NCBI GenBank assembly: GCA_022511065.1
Contig: JAFLSG010000019.1
Span: forward strand, 1 to 38,562
Source of the DNA: Prevotella sp.
GTDB lineage: Bacteria; Bacteroidota; Bacteroidia; Bacteroidales; Bacteroidaceae
DNA: 38,562 nucleotides
Reading direction: 5' to 3'
Shown here piece after piece: positions 1 to 7,116 of this stretch. The notes below the pieces were generated by a model. The model was given only the letters and a program-made list of their open reading frames with translations. It was not told the origin of the DNA and did no database searches. The translations under genes were made by a program, and so were the position numbers. The stretch's first letter is position 1. Each line of letters opens with the position of its first letter.

Positions 1-851
1 TGCGTGAGCGCTTCGTGATGGAGAAGGTGATGGTGGCCGACGAGATTAACCTGACCTACTCGCACTACGACCGCTTCATCTTCGGCGGTGCGATGCCCGT
101 GAACAAGACCCTGAAATTAGAGAACTTCCCCGAACTGGGACTTGACGTAGATGACACCATCAAGGAAAAGTATTTCCTTTACAACCGCGAGTTGGGTGTC
201 GTGAACTGCGGTGAAGGTGAGGGCGTGGTCATCGTGGATGGCAAGGAGTATGCACTCTCCCCGAAAGAAGCGCTTTACATTGGCCGCGGCCATATCGGCA
301 AGGACAAGGATGTGAACAAGGTGGTTGAGTTCCGCTCGAAGGATGCCGCCAAGCCTGCCAAGTTCTACCTGAACTCTGCGACGGCGCATCAGCACTACAA
401 GACGCAGTGGATTACGCTCGACGGTCGCAAAGGCTCGCTCAAGGCTGCCGTATGGGGCCCCGTGGGCACGACCGAGGAGGCTAACAACCGCACGGTGTAT
501 AAGCTCATCGTGAACGATGTATTGGAGGAGGGTCCCTGTCAGTTGCAGCTCGGTTTGACGCAGTTGAATCCGGGTGCCGTATGGAACACGATGCCGCCTC
601 ACACCCACGGTCGCCGCATCGAGGCTTACTATTACTTCAACCTGCCCGAAGACCAGACCATCTCTCACGTGATGGGTGAGCCTCAGGAGAGTCGCGTGGT
701 ATGGCTGCACAACGAGCAGGCTATCATGTCGCCCGAGTGGAGCATCCACGCCGCCGCTGGCACCTATTATTATACATTCATCTGGGGCATGGCCGGCGAG
801 AACCTCTATTATAATGACAAAGACAATATTCCCGTAATCGACATCAAGTAA
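1..851 (+). CDS. kduI: 5-keto-4-deoxyuronate isomerase (4-deoxy-L-threo-5-hexosulose-uronate ketol-isomerase), 5' end cut off by the window
   Basis: KduI interconverts 5-keto-4-deoxyuronate, the monomer released from unsaturated pectin oligosaccharides, and 3-deoxy-D-glycero-2,5-hexodiulosonate in the cytoplasm. The reading frame is open from base 3 and the protein starts in the middle of the family motif ([16 protein letters not shown]), so about 20-25 N-terminal residues lie upstream of the window; the GTG/ATG at 15/18 is not the real start. The cupin metal site is visible: His codons at 600-602 and 606-608 (PPHTHGRR), Glu at 621-623 and a later His at 747-749 (WSIHAAAG), matching the three-His, one-Glu zinc site of the family. 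The next gene, a hexuronate-type transporter, starts 1 bp after the stop codon, so the two are surely co-transcribed. The identification is firm; only the start is unknown. Confidence 0.95.
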   Translation, partial: RERFVMEKVMVADEINLTYSHYDRFIFGGAMPVNKTLKLENFPELGLDVDDTIKEKYFLYNRELGVVNCGEGEGVVIVDGKEYALSPKEALYIGRGHIGKDKDVNKVVEFRSKDAAKPAKFYLNSATAHQHYKTQWITLDGRKGSLKAAVWGPVGTTEEANNRTVYKLIVNDVLEEGPCQLQLGLTQLNPGAVWNTMPPHTHGRRIEAYYYFNLPEDQTISHVMGEPQESRVVWLHNEQAIMSPEWSIHAAAGTYYYTFIWGMAGENLYYNDKDNIPVIDIK

Positions 852-852
852 T

Positions 853-2310
853 ATGGCACCCGTACAAACCACCAAGATGTCCAACTTCCGTTGGGTCATC
901 TGTGCGTTGCTCTTCTTGGCAACCACCGTTAATTATATGGACCGTCAGGTCTTGTCGCTCACTTGGAAGGACTTCATTGCGCCTGAGTTCCACTGGAATG
1001 ACAACGACTACGGAACAATCACCGGATGGTTCTCCATCTTCTATGCCATCGCCAATCTCTTCGCCGGCAAGTTCGTCGATTGGATGGGTACAAAGAAAGG
1101 TTATCTGATTGCCATCTTCGTATGGTCCACGGGTGCCGTGATGCACGCCGGCTGCGGATGGGTGGCTATGAACATTGAGGGCTACGACTCCATCGAGGCT
1201 TTGCGCATGGTGCAGGCGGGTAGTGATGCTGCCGTGGCAATCGCCACCGTGTCGGTGTGGCTGTTCCTTTCCTGTCGTATGATTCTCGCCCTCGGTGAGG
1301 CGGGTAACTTCCCCGCAGCCATCAAGGTGACCGCCGAGTATTTCCCGAAGAAAGACCGTGCATTCGCCACCTCTATCTTCAACTCCGGCGCATCCGTAGG
1401 TGCATTGGCAGCACCCGCCACGATTCCCCTCTTGGCTCGTGCATGGGGTTGGGAAATGGCGTTTGTAATCATTGGTGCCCTCGGTTATGTGTGGATGGGC
1501 CTGTGGATTTGGCTGTATGACAAACCCAACAAGAACAACCGCGTGAATCAGGCAGAGTTGAACTATATTGAGCAAGATGTGGATATCGCCGAGGTGCAGA
1601 ACAAGCAGGCTGCCAAGGAAGAGAAGGTAATCTCGTTCTGGAAGTGCTTCACGTTCCGTCAGACTTGGTCGTTCATCGTCGGCAAGTTCATGACCGACGG
1701 TGTATGGTGGTTCTTCCTCTTCTGGGCTCCCGCTTACTTCAGCGACCAATATGGCTATACGAGCGACTCCATGATGGGTATTCTGCTCATCTTCACGCTC
1801 TACGCCATCTGCACCATCCTCTCCATCGGCGGTGGCTATCTGCCGAAGATATTCGTAGAGAAATACGGCATGAACCCCTATGCGGGCCGTATGCGTGCGA
1901 TGCTTATCTTCGCGTTCTTCCCCCTGCTGGGCTTGATTGCGCAGCCGTTGGGCGCATACAGCGCATGGTGGCCTGCCATCATCATCGGTCTGCTTGGCGC
2001 CGGTCATCAGTCGTGGAGTGCCAACATCTTCTCCACCGTGGGTGACATGTTCCCGAAATCCACCATCGGCACCATCACGGGCATCGGCTCGATGGCGGGT
2101 GGTATCGGCTCGTTCCTCATCAACAAGGGTTCAGGTATGCTCTTTACCTACGCTGATGGTCAAGGCAGCGCCTTCACCTTTATGGGCTTCGATGGCAAGC
2201 CTGCCGGCTATATGATTGTGTTCTGCATCTGCGCCGTTGCCTACTTGGTAGGTTGGTGCATCATGAAGACCCTCGTGCCGAAGTACAAGCCTATCGTGGT
2301 GGAGGATTGA
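853..2310 (+). CDS. MFS transporter of the anion:cation symporter type, probable hexuronate/uronate importer (ExuT-like)
   Basis: A 485-residue inner-membrane protein with about 12 hydrophobic segments. The N-terminal motif NYMDRQVLS (about residues 28-36) is typical of the anion:cation symporter branch of the major facilitator superfamily, which includes ExuT and GudP. Relative to ExuT it carries an extra, partly hydrophobic stretch around residues 97-135. The start at 853 lies 1 bp after the kduI stop; an internal Met at residue 13 (MSNFRW) is a possible alternative start. Co-transcription with kduI argues for galacturonate, glucuronate or unsaturated uronate as substrate, but the exact substrate cannot be read from sequence. 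A strong hairpin terminator follows at 2344-2374. The name exuT is often given to such genes; I leave the symbol blank because substrate is inferred. Confidence 0.9.
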   Translation: MAPVQTTKMSNFRWVICALLFLATTVNYMDRQVLSLTWKDFIAPEFHWNDNDYGTITGWFSIFYAIANLFAGKFVDWMGTKKGYLIAIFVWSTGAVMHAGCGWVAMNIEGYDSIEALRMVQAGSDAAVAIATVSVWLFLSCRMILALGEAGNFPAAIKVTAEYFPKKDRAFATSIFNSGASVGALAAPATIPLLARAWGWEMAFVIIGALGYVWMGLWIWLYDKPNKNNRVNQAELNYIEQDVDIAEVQNKQAAKEEKVISFWKCFTFRQTWSFIVGKFMTDGVWWFFLFWAPAYFSDQYGYTSDSMMGILLIFTLYAICTILSIGGGYLPKIFVEKYGMNPYAGRMRAMLIFAFFPLLGLIAQPLGAYSAWWPAIIIGLLGAGHQSWSANIFSTVGDMFPKSTIGTITGIGSMAGGIGSFLINKGSGMLFTYADGQGSAFTFMGFDGKPAGYMIVFCICAVAYLVGWCIMKTLVPKYKPIVVED

Positions 2311-2343
2311 GTTCTGGAGATATAAGAATTGTTTAATAAGAAA

Positions 2344-2374
2344 ACGAGCAGTCGGATTCGGCTGCTCGTTTTTT
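2344..2374 (+). terminator. Rho-independent terminator after the uronate operon
   Basis: An 11-bp stem (2344-2354 pairing with 2359-2369, one G-T wobble) with a four-base loop GATT is followed by a run of six T (2369-2374). On the other strand the hairpin is followed by TTTTC, so it may also stop minus-strand transcripts from the convergent nitroreductase gene. Confidence 0.9.
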
Positions 2375-2425
2375 GTATCATGCAGAAAGTTTAAAAAGGG
2401 CTACTATGGTGTTTGCAGGTTGAAT

Positions 2426-3163
2426 CTAAAGGAATCCTTGCCGTTTCAGCGCTTCCATCAGTCCTGCCGACATTGCCTCGTTGTCCTTGCGGGTATAGCG
2501 GATGTCGGTGAATATCTGCGCAAGCGTCTCCTTTTGGTTGATTTCCACGAAGTGGCGGTTTTCCGGCAACTGCTCCCTATATATATAATAGGTGTCGATG
2601 TCTGCGGGCGTATAGTCGCGGTAAGTCTCGGCATGTACGAATGAGGCTGTGGGCAGGCGGTCGGAGAGGGGAGGCTCTTCGGCGGGCCAACCGAGGGTAA
2701 GCGTGGCAACGGGCATCACGAGCTGGGGCAGTTGGAGCGCATCGATGATGGGCTGCGGCTGATAGATGGTGGTGCCGAGATAGCAGTAGCCTAACCCCTC
2801 CTCGTCGGCAAGGTTGCAAAATGTCTGCGTGTAGAGCAGGGCATCGGTGGCAGCATTGATGAACGAGAGGAAATTGTCGTAACCCGGCTCGGCCTTGCGG
2901 CAGCGCGCCCATTGGGAGGTGCGGTTGAAGTCGGCACAGATGGTCAGCACGACAGGTGCTTCCTTGACCATCGGCTGGTTGAAGTGGGCAGGCGCAAGCC
3001 GCTCCTTCATCTCTGCGGAGCGGGTGACTACGACGCTGTAAAGTTGCAGGTTACCCATCGTCTGGGTGCGTGCGGCCTCGGTGAGCAGACGGTTCAGAAG
3101 TTCTTCGCTCACATCGCGGTCAGCATATTTGCGGATGGTGCGGCGGGTGTTGATGGATTTCAT
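2426..3163 (-). CDS. Nitroreductase-family FMN-dependent NAD(P)H oxidoreductase
   Basis: A 245-residue cytosolic flavoprotein of the nitroreductase superfamily, closest in layout to the NfrA/FRP group. The N-terminal RRTIRKY (residues 7-13) is the usual FMN phosphate-binding Arg motif, followed by EAARTQTMGNLQLYSVVV, the flavin-contacting segment, and GYCYLGTTIYQP in the middle, corresponding to the conserved glycine-rich flavin loop of the family. The C-terminal third (about 185-245) is the extended helix arm. The physiological substrate cannot be deduced; such enzymes reduce quinones, nitro compounds or flavins. It stands alone on the minus strand, divergent from the gene at 3252, with its own promoter-like element about 34 bp upstream. 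Confidence 0.88.
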   Translation of the reverse strand: MKSINTRRTIRKYADRDVSEELLNRLLTEAARTQTMGNLQLYSVVVTRSAEMKERLAPAHFNQPMVKEAPVVLTICADFNRTSQWARCRKAEPGYDNFLSFINAATDALLYTQTFCNLADEEGLGYCYLGTTIYQPQPIIDALQLPQLVMPVATLTLGWPAEEPPLSDRLPTASFVHAETYRDYTPADIDTYYIYREQLPENRHFVEINQKETLAQIFTDIRYTRKDNEAMSAGLMEALKRQGFL

Positions 3164-3196
3164 GTGTTATTTTCCGTTGAGGGTTTGATTTGTCTG

Positions 3197-3204
3197 CAAA
3201 GTTA
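3197..3204 (-). promoter_or_regulatory. Bacteroidetes -7 promoter element for the nitroreductase gene
   Basis: On the minus strand the sequence reads TAACTTTG, a full match to the Bacteroidetes -7 consensus TAnnTTTG, 33 bp before the start codon. No clear TTTG -33 element is seen at the usual 19-21 bp spacing, so strength is uncertain. Confidence 0.55.
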
Positions 3205-3226
3205 CGAAAAAGTCGGGAATAATTCG

Positions 3227-3234
3227 TACCTTTG
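3227..3234 (+). promoter_or_regulatory. Bacteroidetes -7 promoter element for the RNR-domain gene operon
   Basis: TACCTTTG matches TAnnTTTG exactly and ends 17 bp before the ATG at 3252. It lies 22 bp from the divergent element at 3197-3204, so the two promoters share one compact intergenic region. Confidence 0.65.
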
Positions 3235-3251
3235 TCGCAAAATCAACGCTT

Positions 3252-3971
3252 ATGGAAACGACTCTGAACATGGAAGTGCTGCGGCGTGTGGCAAGGGAAC
3301 TGGCATACGTGGGCAACAGGAACGAGATGCCGATGACGGAAGAGCAGGTGAGTGATCTGTTGATGAAATGTGCGCAGGCACTTGGTGCTGACGATGCCGC
3401 CACGCTGCTTTCGTTGGCAAACCAAGCGGTGACGCTTTCCATACAGAACCATCGTCCAGCGGTGACGGAGGTGCGCCCGCAAGTGTTGGAGTGCGATGTG
3501 GTGCGCTTTCAGAACAACAAGGAGAAGTGGGTGGCTTTCGTGGGATTGCTTGATGGTTATCCCTACGAGATTTTCACGGGTCTGCAAGACGACGATGAGG
3601 GCATCGTGCTGCCCAAGACCGTTACCCGCGGCAAGATTCTCAAGCAGATAAATGCTGACGGCACGAAGCGCTACGATTTCCAGTTTGAGAACAAGCGAGG
3701 TTACAAGACAACGGTTGAGGGACTTTCGGAGAAGTTCAATCCTGAATACTGGAACTATGCCAAATTGATTTCGGGCGTGCTGCGCTATCGGATGCCGTTG
3801 GAGCACGTGATTCGCTTGGTGGGTTCGCTGTCGCTGAAAGACGAGAGCATCAACACCTGGAAAATCGGTGTGGAGCGCGCGCTGAAGAAATATCTGCCCG
3901 GCACGCATGAAGACACGGATGTGGAGGGAGCATTTGAAGATATCCTTGACGAGTCATTGCATGAAGGATGA
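3252..3971 (+). CDS. Stand-alone protein resembling the C-terminal domain of B12-dependent (class II) ribonucleotide reductase
   Basis: A 239-residue soluble protein. Residues about 73-220 (from RPQVLECDVVRFQNN through EKWVAFVGLLDGYPYEIFTG, then YDFQFENKRGYKTTVEGLS, NPEYWNYAKLISGVLR and INTWKIGVERALKKYLP) closely resemble, from memory, the C-terminal part of the Bacteroidetes adenosylcobalamin-dependent ribonucleotide reductase NrdJ, downstream of its catalytic barrel. The catalytic domain is absent, and so is the zinc-type double CxxC tail that ends full-length NrdJ. The first 70 residues are helical with no match I know. The frame is clean with its own promoter, so this is a real small gene rather than a fragment. 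It may modulate RNR or bind nucleotides or DNA; function is unknown. folB follows 30 bp downstream of its stop. Confidence 0.8.
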   Translation: METTLNMEVLRRVARELAYVGNRNEMPMTEEQVSDLLMKCAQALGADDAATLLSLANQAVTLSIQNHRPAVTEVRPQVLECDVVRFQNNKEKWVAFVGLLDGYPYEIFTGLQDDDEGIVLPKTVTRGKILKQINADGTKRYDFQFENKRGYKTTVEGLSEKFNPEYWNYAKLISGVLRYRMPLEHVIRLVGSLSLKDESINTWKIGVERALKKYLPGTHEDTDVEGAFEDILDESLHEG

Positions 3972-4001
3972 TAGCCGTTGTTTGAAGTTGATAACCGTTG
4001 C

Positions 4002-4388
4002 ATGAAGATGAAACTGACTGCGAGCTATATCCATTTGCGGAATGTCCGTTTTTATGCCTTTCATGGTGTGCTGCCACAAGAGCGGATGGTGGGCGGGGAT
4101 TTCCTTGTTGATGTCCGTGTGGGCTATCCGTTAGAAGCCGCCATACAGAGTGATGAAGTGGAAGATACCCTCAACTATGCCACGCTGTATGCACTTGTGA
4201 AGCGCGAAATGGAACAACCCTCGAACTTGTTGGAACACGTGGCGGGAAGAATCGCCACAGCAATAGAACAGGCGTTCCCACAAGTGCAATCCATTGACCT
4301 GACGCTGACCAAGCAGAATCCCCCGATGGGAGCCGATTGCGAGGGGGCAAGCGTGGAAATACATTTAATAAATGATAAAACTGCATGA
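4002..4388 (+). CDS. folB: Dihydroneopterin aldolase
   Basis: FolB splits 7,8-dihydroneopterin into 6-hydroxymethyl-dihydropterin and glycolaldehyde in folate synthesis. The protein is 128 residues from ATG 4002 (MKMKLTASYIHLRNVRFYAFHGV), a normal length for this octameric cytosolic enzyme. Family hallmarks are FYAFHGVLPQER near the N-terminus, the TLNYATLY segment, PSNLLEHVAGRIA in the middle, and LTKQNPPMGAD with the catalytic lysine near the C-terminus. The frame stays open upstream to a TTG at 3978, but homologues start near 4002 or 4008, so I use 4002. It follows the RNR-like gene by 30 bp and is probably co-transcribed with it. Confidence 0.93.
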   Translation: MKMKLTASYIHLRNVRFYAFHGVLPQERMVGGDFLVDVRVGYPLEAAIQSDEVEDTLNYATLYALVKREMEQPSNLLEHVAGRIATAIEQAFPQVQSIDLTLTKQNPPMGADCEGASVEIHLINDKTA

Positions 4389-4417
4389 TGTTTGCAGAGT
4401 TTCTGCTGAATAATGCT

Positions 4418-4425
4418 TACTTTTG
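4418..4425 (+). promoter_or_regulatory. Bacteroidetes -7 promoter element for the amidase-MlaD operon
   Basis: TACTTTTG matches TAnnTTTG and ends 18 bp before the ATG at 4444. A TTTG at 4391-4394 lies 23 bp upstream, slightly wider than the usual 19-21 bp spacing. Confidence 0.55.
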
Positions 4426-4443
4426 CATAATTTAACGAGCAAT

Positions 4444-5853
4444 ATGTGTAAAAGAGTTGCATTATTTCTGCTAATAGCTTTGTTTTTTGCGACGTCGGCG
4501 GGCGGAGCGGGGAAGTTCACGCTGGTGATAGACGCCGGGCACGGTGGGCATGATGCCGGTGCCGTGGGTGCTGTCTCCAAGGAGAAAGATCTGACGCTGA
4601 AGTTCGCCCTTGCCTTCGGGAGGCTCGTGGAGCGAAATTGCCCGGATGTGAAGGTAGTATATACCCGCAAGACCGACACTTTTGTGGGCTTGATGCAGCG
4701 CGCCGAGATAGCCAACAAAAACAAGGCAGACCTTTTTATCTCCGTCCATATCAATGCCTTGCCCAAAGGTCGCGTAGCGCGTGGATTCCAGACCTATACG
4801 TTAGGCGTGAGCCGGCGAACAGGCAGCAACAAGGGATATATCGAAAACTTAGAGGTGGCGAAGCGTGAGAACGATGTAATCTATTTGGAGAAGGATTATC
4901 AGCAGACTTACAAGGGTTTTGATCCTAATTCGTTGGAAAGCATCATCATGTATGAAATTGTTCAGGATAAGAACATGTCGAACAGCGTGGAGCTTGCAAA
5001 GTATATGCAGACCGAGGTGTGCAGGGCTACGGGGCGTGCAGACTTGGGTGCGCAGCAGGATAATCTGGCGGTGTTGCGCCTGTCATCGATGCCGGGGTGT
5101 CTGATAGAGTTGGGTTTTATTTCTACGCCTGACGAAGAGCGTTTCATGGCATCAAACAATGCCACCGATAGGTATGCCCGCGGTATCTATAACGCTTTCC
5201 TTACGTATTACAAGAAGCATGGCAATGGTGGGAAAATCGCCTATATGGAAGATGCTGGTGCTTCGGAGCAGTCTGATAAGAAACCAGAGCAACCGAAGGC
5301 AAAGCCTGCGCAAACTAATGCGAAACCCGAGAAGCCTGTAAGCAAGCCGGAACAGCAACAGGAGGTAAAGCAAAAACCATCGGAAACCAAGCCAAAGGTA
5401 TCAGAATCAAAGCCGAAAGTGGCGGAAGCAAAACCGAAATCACCAGAGAATCAGCCGCAGCCAACGGAAGAGGCTTTACAACCGACCGAGGAAATTGCAT
5501 CACAACAAGTTGCAGAGCAGAAGCCAGCGGAACAGGATACCATAAGTGTGGAAGTGTCTGTGATAGAATTGATAGAGCCTGTCTTCAAGGTGCAGATACT
5601 TGCAAGTACCGTTCTCTTGGAAGACGGTCATGTGCAGTTCAAGGGACTGAAGGAGGTTGGCAGTTATCAGGAAGGCGGGTATTATAAATATACGGTGGGG
5701 GCATCAACGGATCATGCGGAAGTGTCTCGTCTTTGCAAGGAGATAAAGGAGAAATTCCCAGAGGCATTTGTCGTCGCTTTCAAGGGCGAGCAAAAAGTTA
5801 ATCTGGCAGAGGCCATCCAAGAGTTTAGGAGCAATCAAAAGAAAAAACAATAA
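4444..5853 (+). CDS. N-acetylmuramoyl-L-alanine amidase (Amidase_3) with C-terminal SPOR-like domain
   Basis: A secreted zinc amidase that cuts the bond between N-acetylmuramic acid and L-alanine in peptidoglycan, important for daughter-cell separation. From ATG 4444 the protein is 469 residues; a TTG at 4423 is less likely because it adds residues before the signal peptide and overlaps the promoter. Residues 2-20 form the signal peptide. The Amidase_3 domain spans about 25-255, with zinc ligands H33 (IDAGHGGHD), E47 and H102 (ISVHINA) and catalytic E222 (CLIELGFIS). A Lys/Pro/Glu/Gln-rich linker (about 275-375) contains short repeats such as SKPKV and PKVAEAKPK. The last about 85 residues (FKVQILAST... 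to the end) resemble a SPOR-type domain that binds denuded septal glycan. An MCE-family gene follows 11 bp later. Confidence 0.93.
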   Translation: MCKRVALFLLIALFFATSAGGAGKFTLVIDAGHGGHDAGAVGAVSKEKDLTLKFALAFGRLVERNCPDVKVVYTRKTDTFVGLMQRAEIANKNKADLFISVHINALPKGRVARGFQTYTLGVSRRTGSNKGYIENLEVAKRENDVIYLEKDYQQTYKGFDPNSLESIIMYEIVQDKNMSNSVELAKYMQTEVCRATGRADLGAQQDNLAVLRLSSMPGCLIELGFISTPDEERFMASNNATDRYARGIYNAFLTYYKKHGNGGKIAYMEDAGASEQSDKKPEQPKAKPAQTNAKPEKPVSKPEQQQEVKQKPSETKPKVSESKPKVAEAKPKSPENQPQPTEEALQPTEEIASQQVAEQKPAEQDTISVEVSVIELIEPVFKVQILASTVLLEDGHVQFKGLKEVGSYQEGGYYKYTVGASTDHAEVSRLCKEIKEKFPEAFVVAFKGEQKVNLAEAIQEFRSNQKKKQ

Positions 5854-5864
5854 CAGCAACGAAT

Positions 5865-6764
5865 ATGAAGATTACGAAAGAAGTACAAATAGCCTTCGTG
5901 GCCATTCTCGGGATTGCCGTCCTGTTTTTTGGTCTGCAATTCCTTAAAGGTCTGACCATGTTTTCTGGTGACGATAACTACTATGTGCGTTTCAACGATG
6001 TCAGTGGGTTGTCCGTTTCCAGTCCCGTCTATGCCAATGGCTATCGTGTAGGTGTGGTAGAGGATGTTATCTTTGACTACGAGCATCAGGAAGGTGTGGT
6101 CGCCGTGGTGGGGCTTGACAAGAAGCTGCGCTTGCCGAAAGGTAGTGTTGCGAAAATTTCGAGTGATATGATGGGGAATCTGAAGCTTGAATTGCTGCTT
6201 GGAACCAATCTTGCTGAGGTTCATGCGCCCGGTGATACCATCAGTGGTGTTGCGCAGCAAGGAATGATGGACCAGGCCGCCGCATTGATTCCCACGGTAG
6301 AGAGCATCTTGCCCAAGCTCGATTCTATTTTGGCGAATGTCAATGCGCTGTTGGCAGACCCTGCCCTCAGTAATTCGCTCCATCATGTGGATGCAATAAC
6401 CGCAGAGCTGTCCTCCACATCACAGGAGCTTCATCGCCTGTCCTCAAGTCTGAACAAACAGATGCCTCGGATGCTTGAGAATGCTGATGGTGTGCTTGCG
6501 AATGCCAATGAGATGACCCGCAATCTGAACGACTTGGACATCGCCGCCACGATGAGCAGCGTGAACGCTACGCTGAAGAATGTGGAGCAGATGACTGCCA
6601 AGCTGAACAGCAACGATGGAACACTCGGCTTGTTGATGCGTGACGGGGAGCTTTATAGGAATTTAACTTCCACGATGCTGCATACGGATTCGTTGATGAT
6701 TGACCTGAAGCAGCATCCGAAACGCTACGTCCATTTCTCCATCTTCGGAAAGAAAGACAAGTAA
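5865..6764 (+). CDS. MlaD/MCE-family lipid transport protein
   Basis: A 299-residue protein anchored in the inner membrane by one N-terminal segment (residues about 9-27). The MCE (MlaD) domain follows at about 38-115 (YYVRFNDVSGLSVSSPVYANGYRVGVV, then LPKGSVAKISSDMMGNLKLELLLG). The remaining about 170 residues are helical and heptad-like (SILPKLDSILANVNALL, TATLKNVEQMTAKLN), as in longer MCE proteins that form a periplasmic tube or needle. MCE proteins pass phospholipids between the membranes with an ABC transporter; the MlaE and MlaF partners are not in the window. It starts 11 bp after the amidase stop, so the two form an envelope operon, an arrangement I recall as common in Bacteroidetes. 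Confidence 0.9.
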   Translation: MKITKEVQIAFVAILGIAVLFFGLQFLKGLTMFSGDDNYYVRFNDVSGLSVSSPVYANGYRVGVVEDVIFDYEHQEGVVAVVGLDKKLRLPKGSVAKISSDMMGNLKLELLLGTNLAEVHAPGDTISGVAQQGMMDQAAALIPTVESILPKLDSILANVNALLADPALSNSLHHVDAITAELSSTSQELHRLSSSLNKQMPRMLENADGVLANANEMTRNLNDLDIAATMSSVNATLKNVEQMTAKLNSNDGTLGLLMRDGELYRNLTSTMLHTDSLMIDLKQHPKRYVHFSIFGKKDK

Positions 6765-6794
6765 TTTTTATTTTGTCTAAATAATAAAAACTTT

Positions 6795-6817
6795 GGGCTG
6801 CTTCGTTGAGGCAGCCC
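6795..6817. terminator. Probable terminator hairpin after mlaD-type gene
   Basis: A 7-bp GC-rich stem (GGGCTGC at 6795-6801 with GCAGCCC at 6811-6817), extendable by three weaker pairs, lies 30 bp after the MCE stop. The plus-strand tail is poor in T; on the minus strand the hairpin is followed by TTTTTATT. Termination of the plus-strand operon is likely but not certain. Confidence 0.55.
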
Positions 6818-7027
6818 TAAATCTTGCTCCCACAATACGTTTCAGGAAATTAGCCATCATGGGGATTTATATTCATGTAAAATGCATGACAATGGTTAGT
6901 GTGCTGATATACAGTGAATTATGGTGGTAATACATAAAGGGAATCGCCCCCAAAGCCGTGAAACGTGCTAACTGACTTTTTTATAGTAAGTTACAAACTT
7001 TGTATAAATGGCGTGGATAAAGTGGCA
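6818..7027. other. AT-rich region upstream of dnaA with two DnaA-box-like sites
   Basis: No gene is seen between 6765 and 7116. Two tandem sites on the same strand differ by one base each from the reverse form of the DnaA box (TGTGnATAA): TTTGTATAA at 6999-7007 and CGTGGATAA at 7012-7020. Both lie just upstream of the dnaA promoter. They could serve dnaA autoregulation or be the edge of an origin; two sites alone do not prove an origin. Confidence 0.35.
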
Positions 7028-7059
7028 TTTGTATATATCAAAAAAAATTGCGACCTTTG
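7028..7059 (+). promoter_or_regulatory. dnaA promoter
   Basis: A TTTG -33 element (7028-7031) is followed after 20 bp by GACCTTTG (7052-7059), one mismatch from TAnnTTTG. The spacing is ideal for the Bacteroidetes primary sigma factor. It leaves a leader of roughly 55 bases before the ATG at 7117. Confidence 0.7.
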
Positions 7060-7116
7060 CATCGAGAATTAAGATAAATAGACTAACATCTTGTTCTAAT
7101 TTAAAGCAATCGCCTA

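Noticed and set aside
15..20. GTG/ATG as the start of kduI
   Set aside because: The frame is open to the window edge and homologues have about 20-25 more residues before this point.
844..2007. Long open frame (387 residues) on the minus strand opposite the MFS gene
   Set aside because: It is a shadow of the GC-rich coding frame; the translation is rich in His, Gly, Glu and Arg with no family signature, while the plus frame is a clear transporter.
3252..3971. Pseudogene remnant of a full nrdJ
   Set aside because: The frame is intact, has its own start, a unique N-terminal 70 residues and a promoter; there is no catalytic-domain debris upstream.
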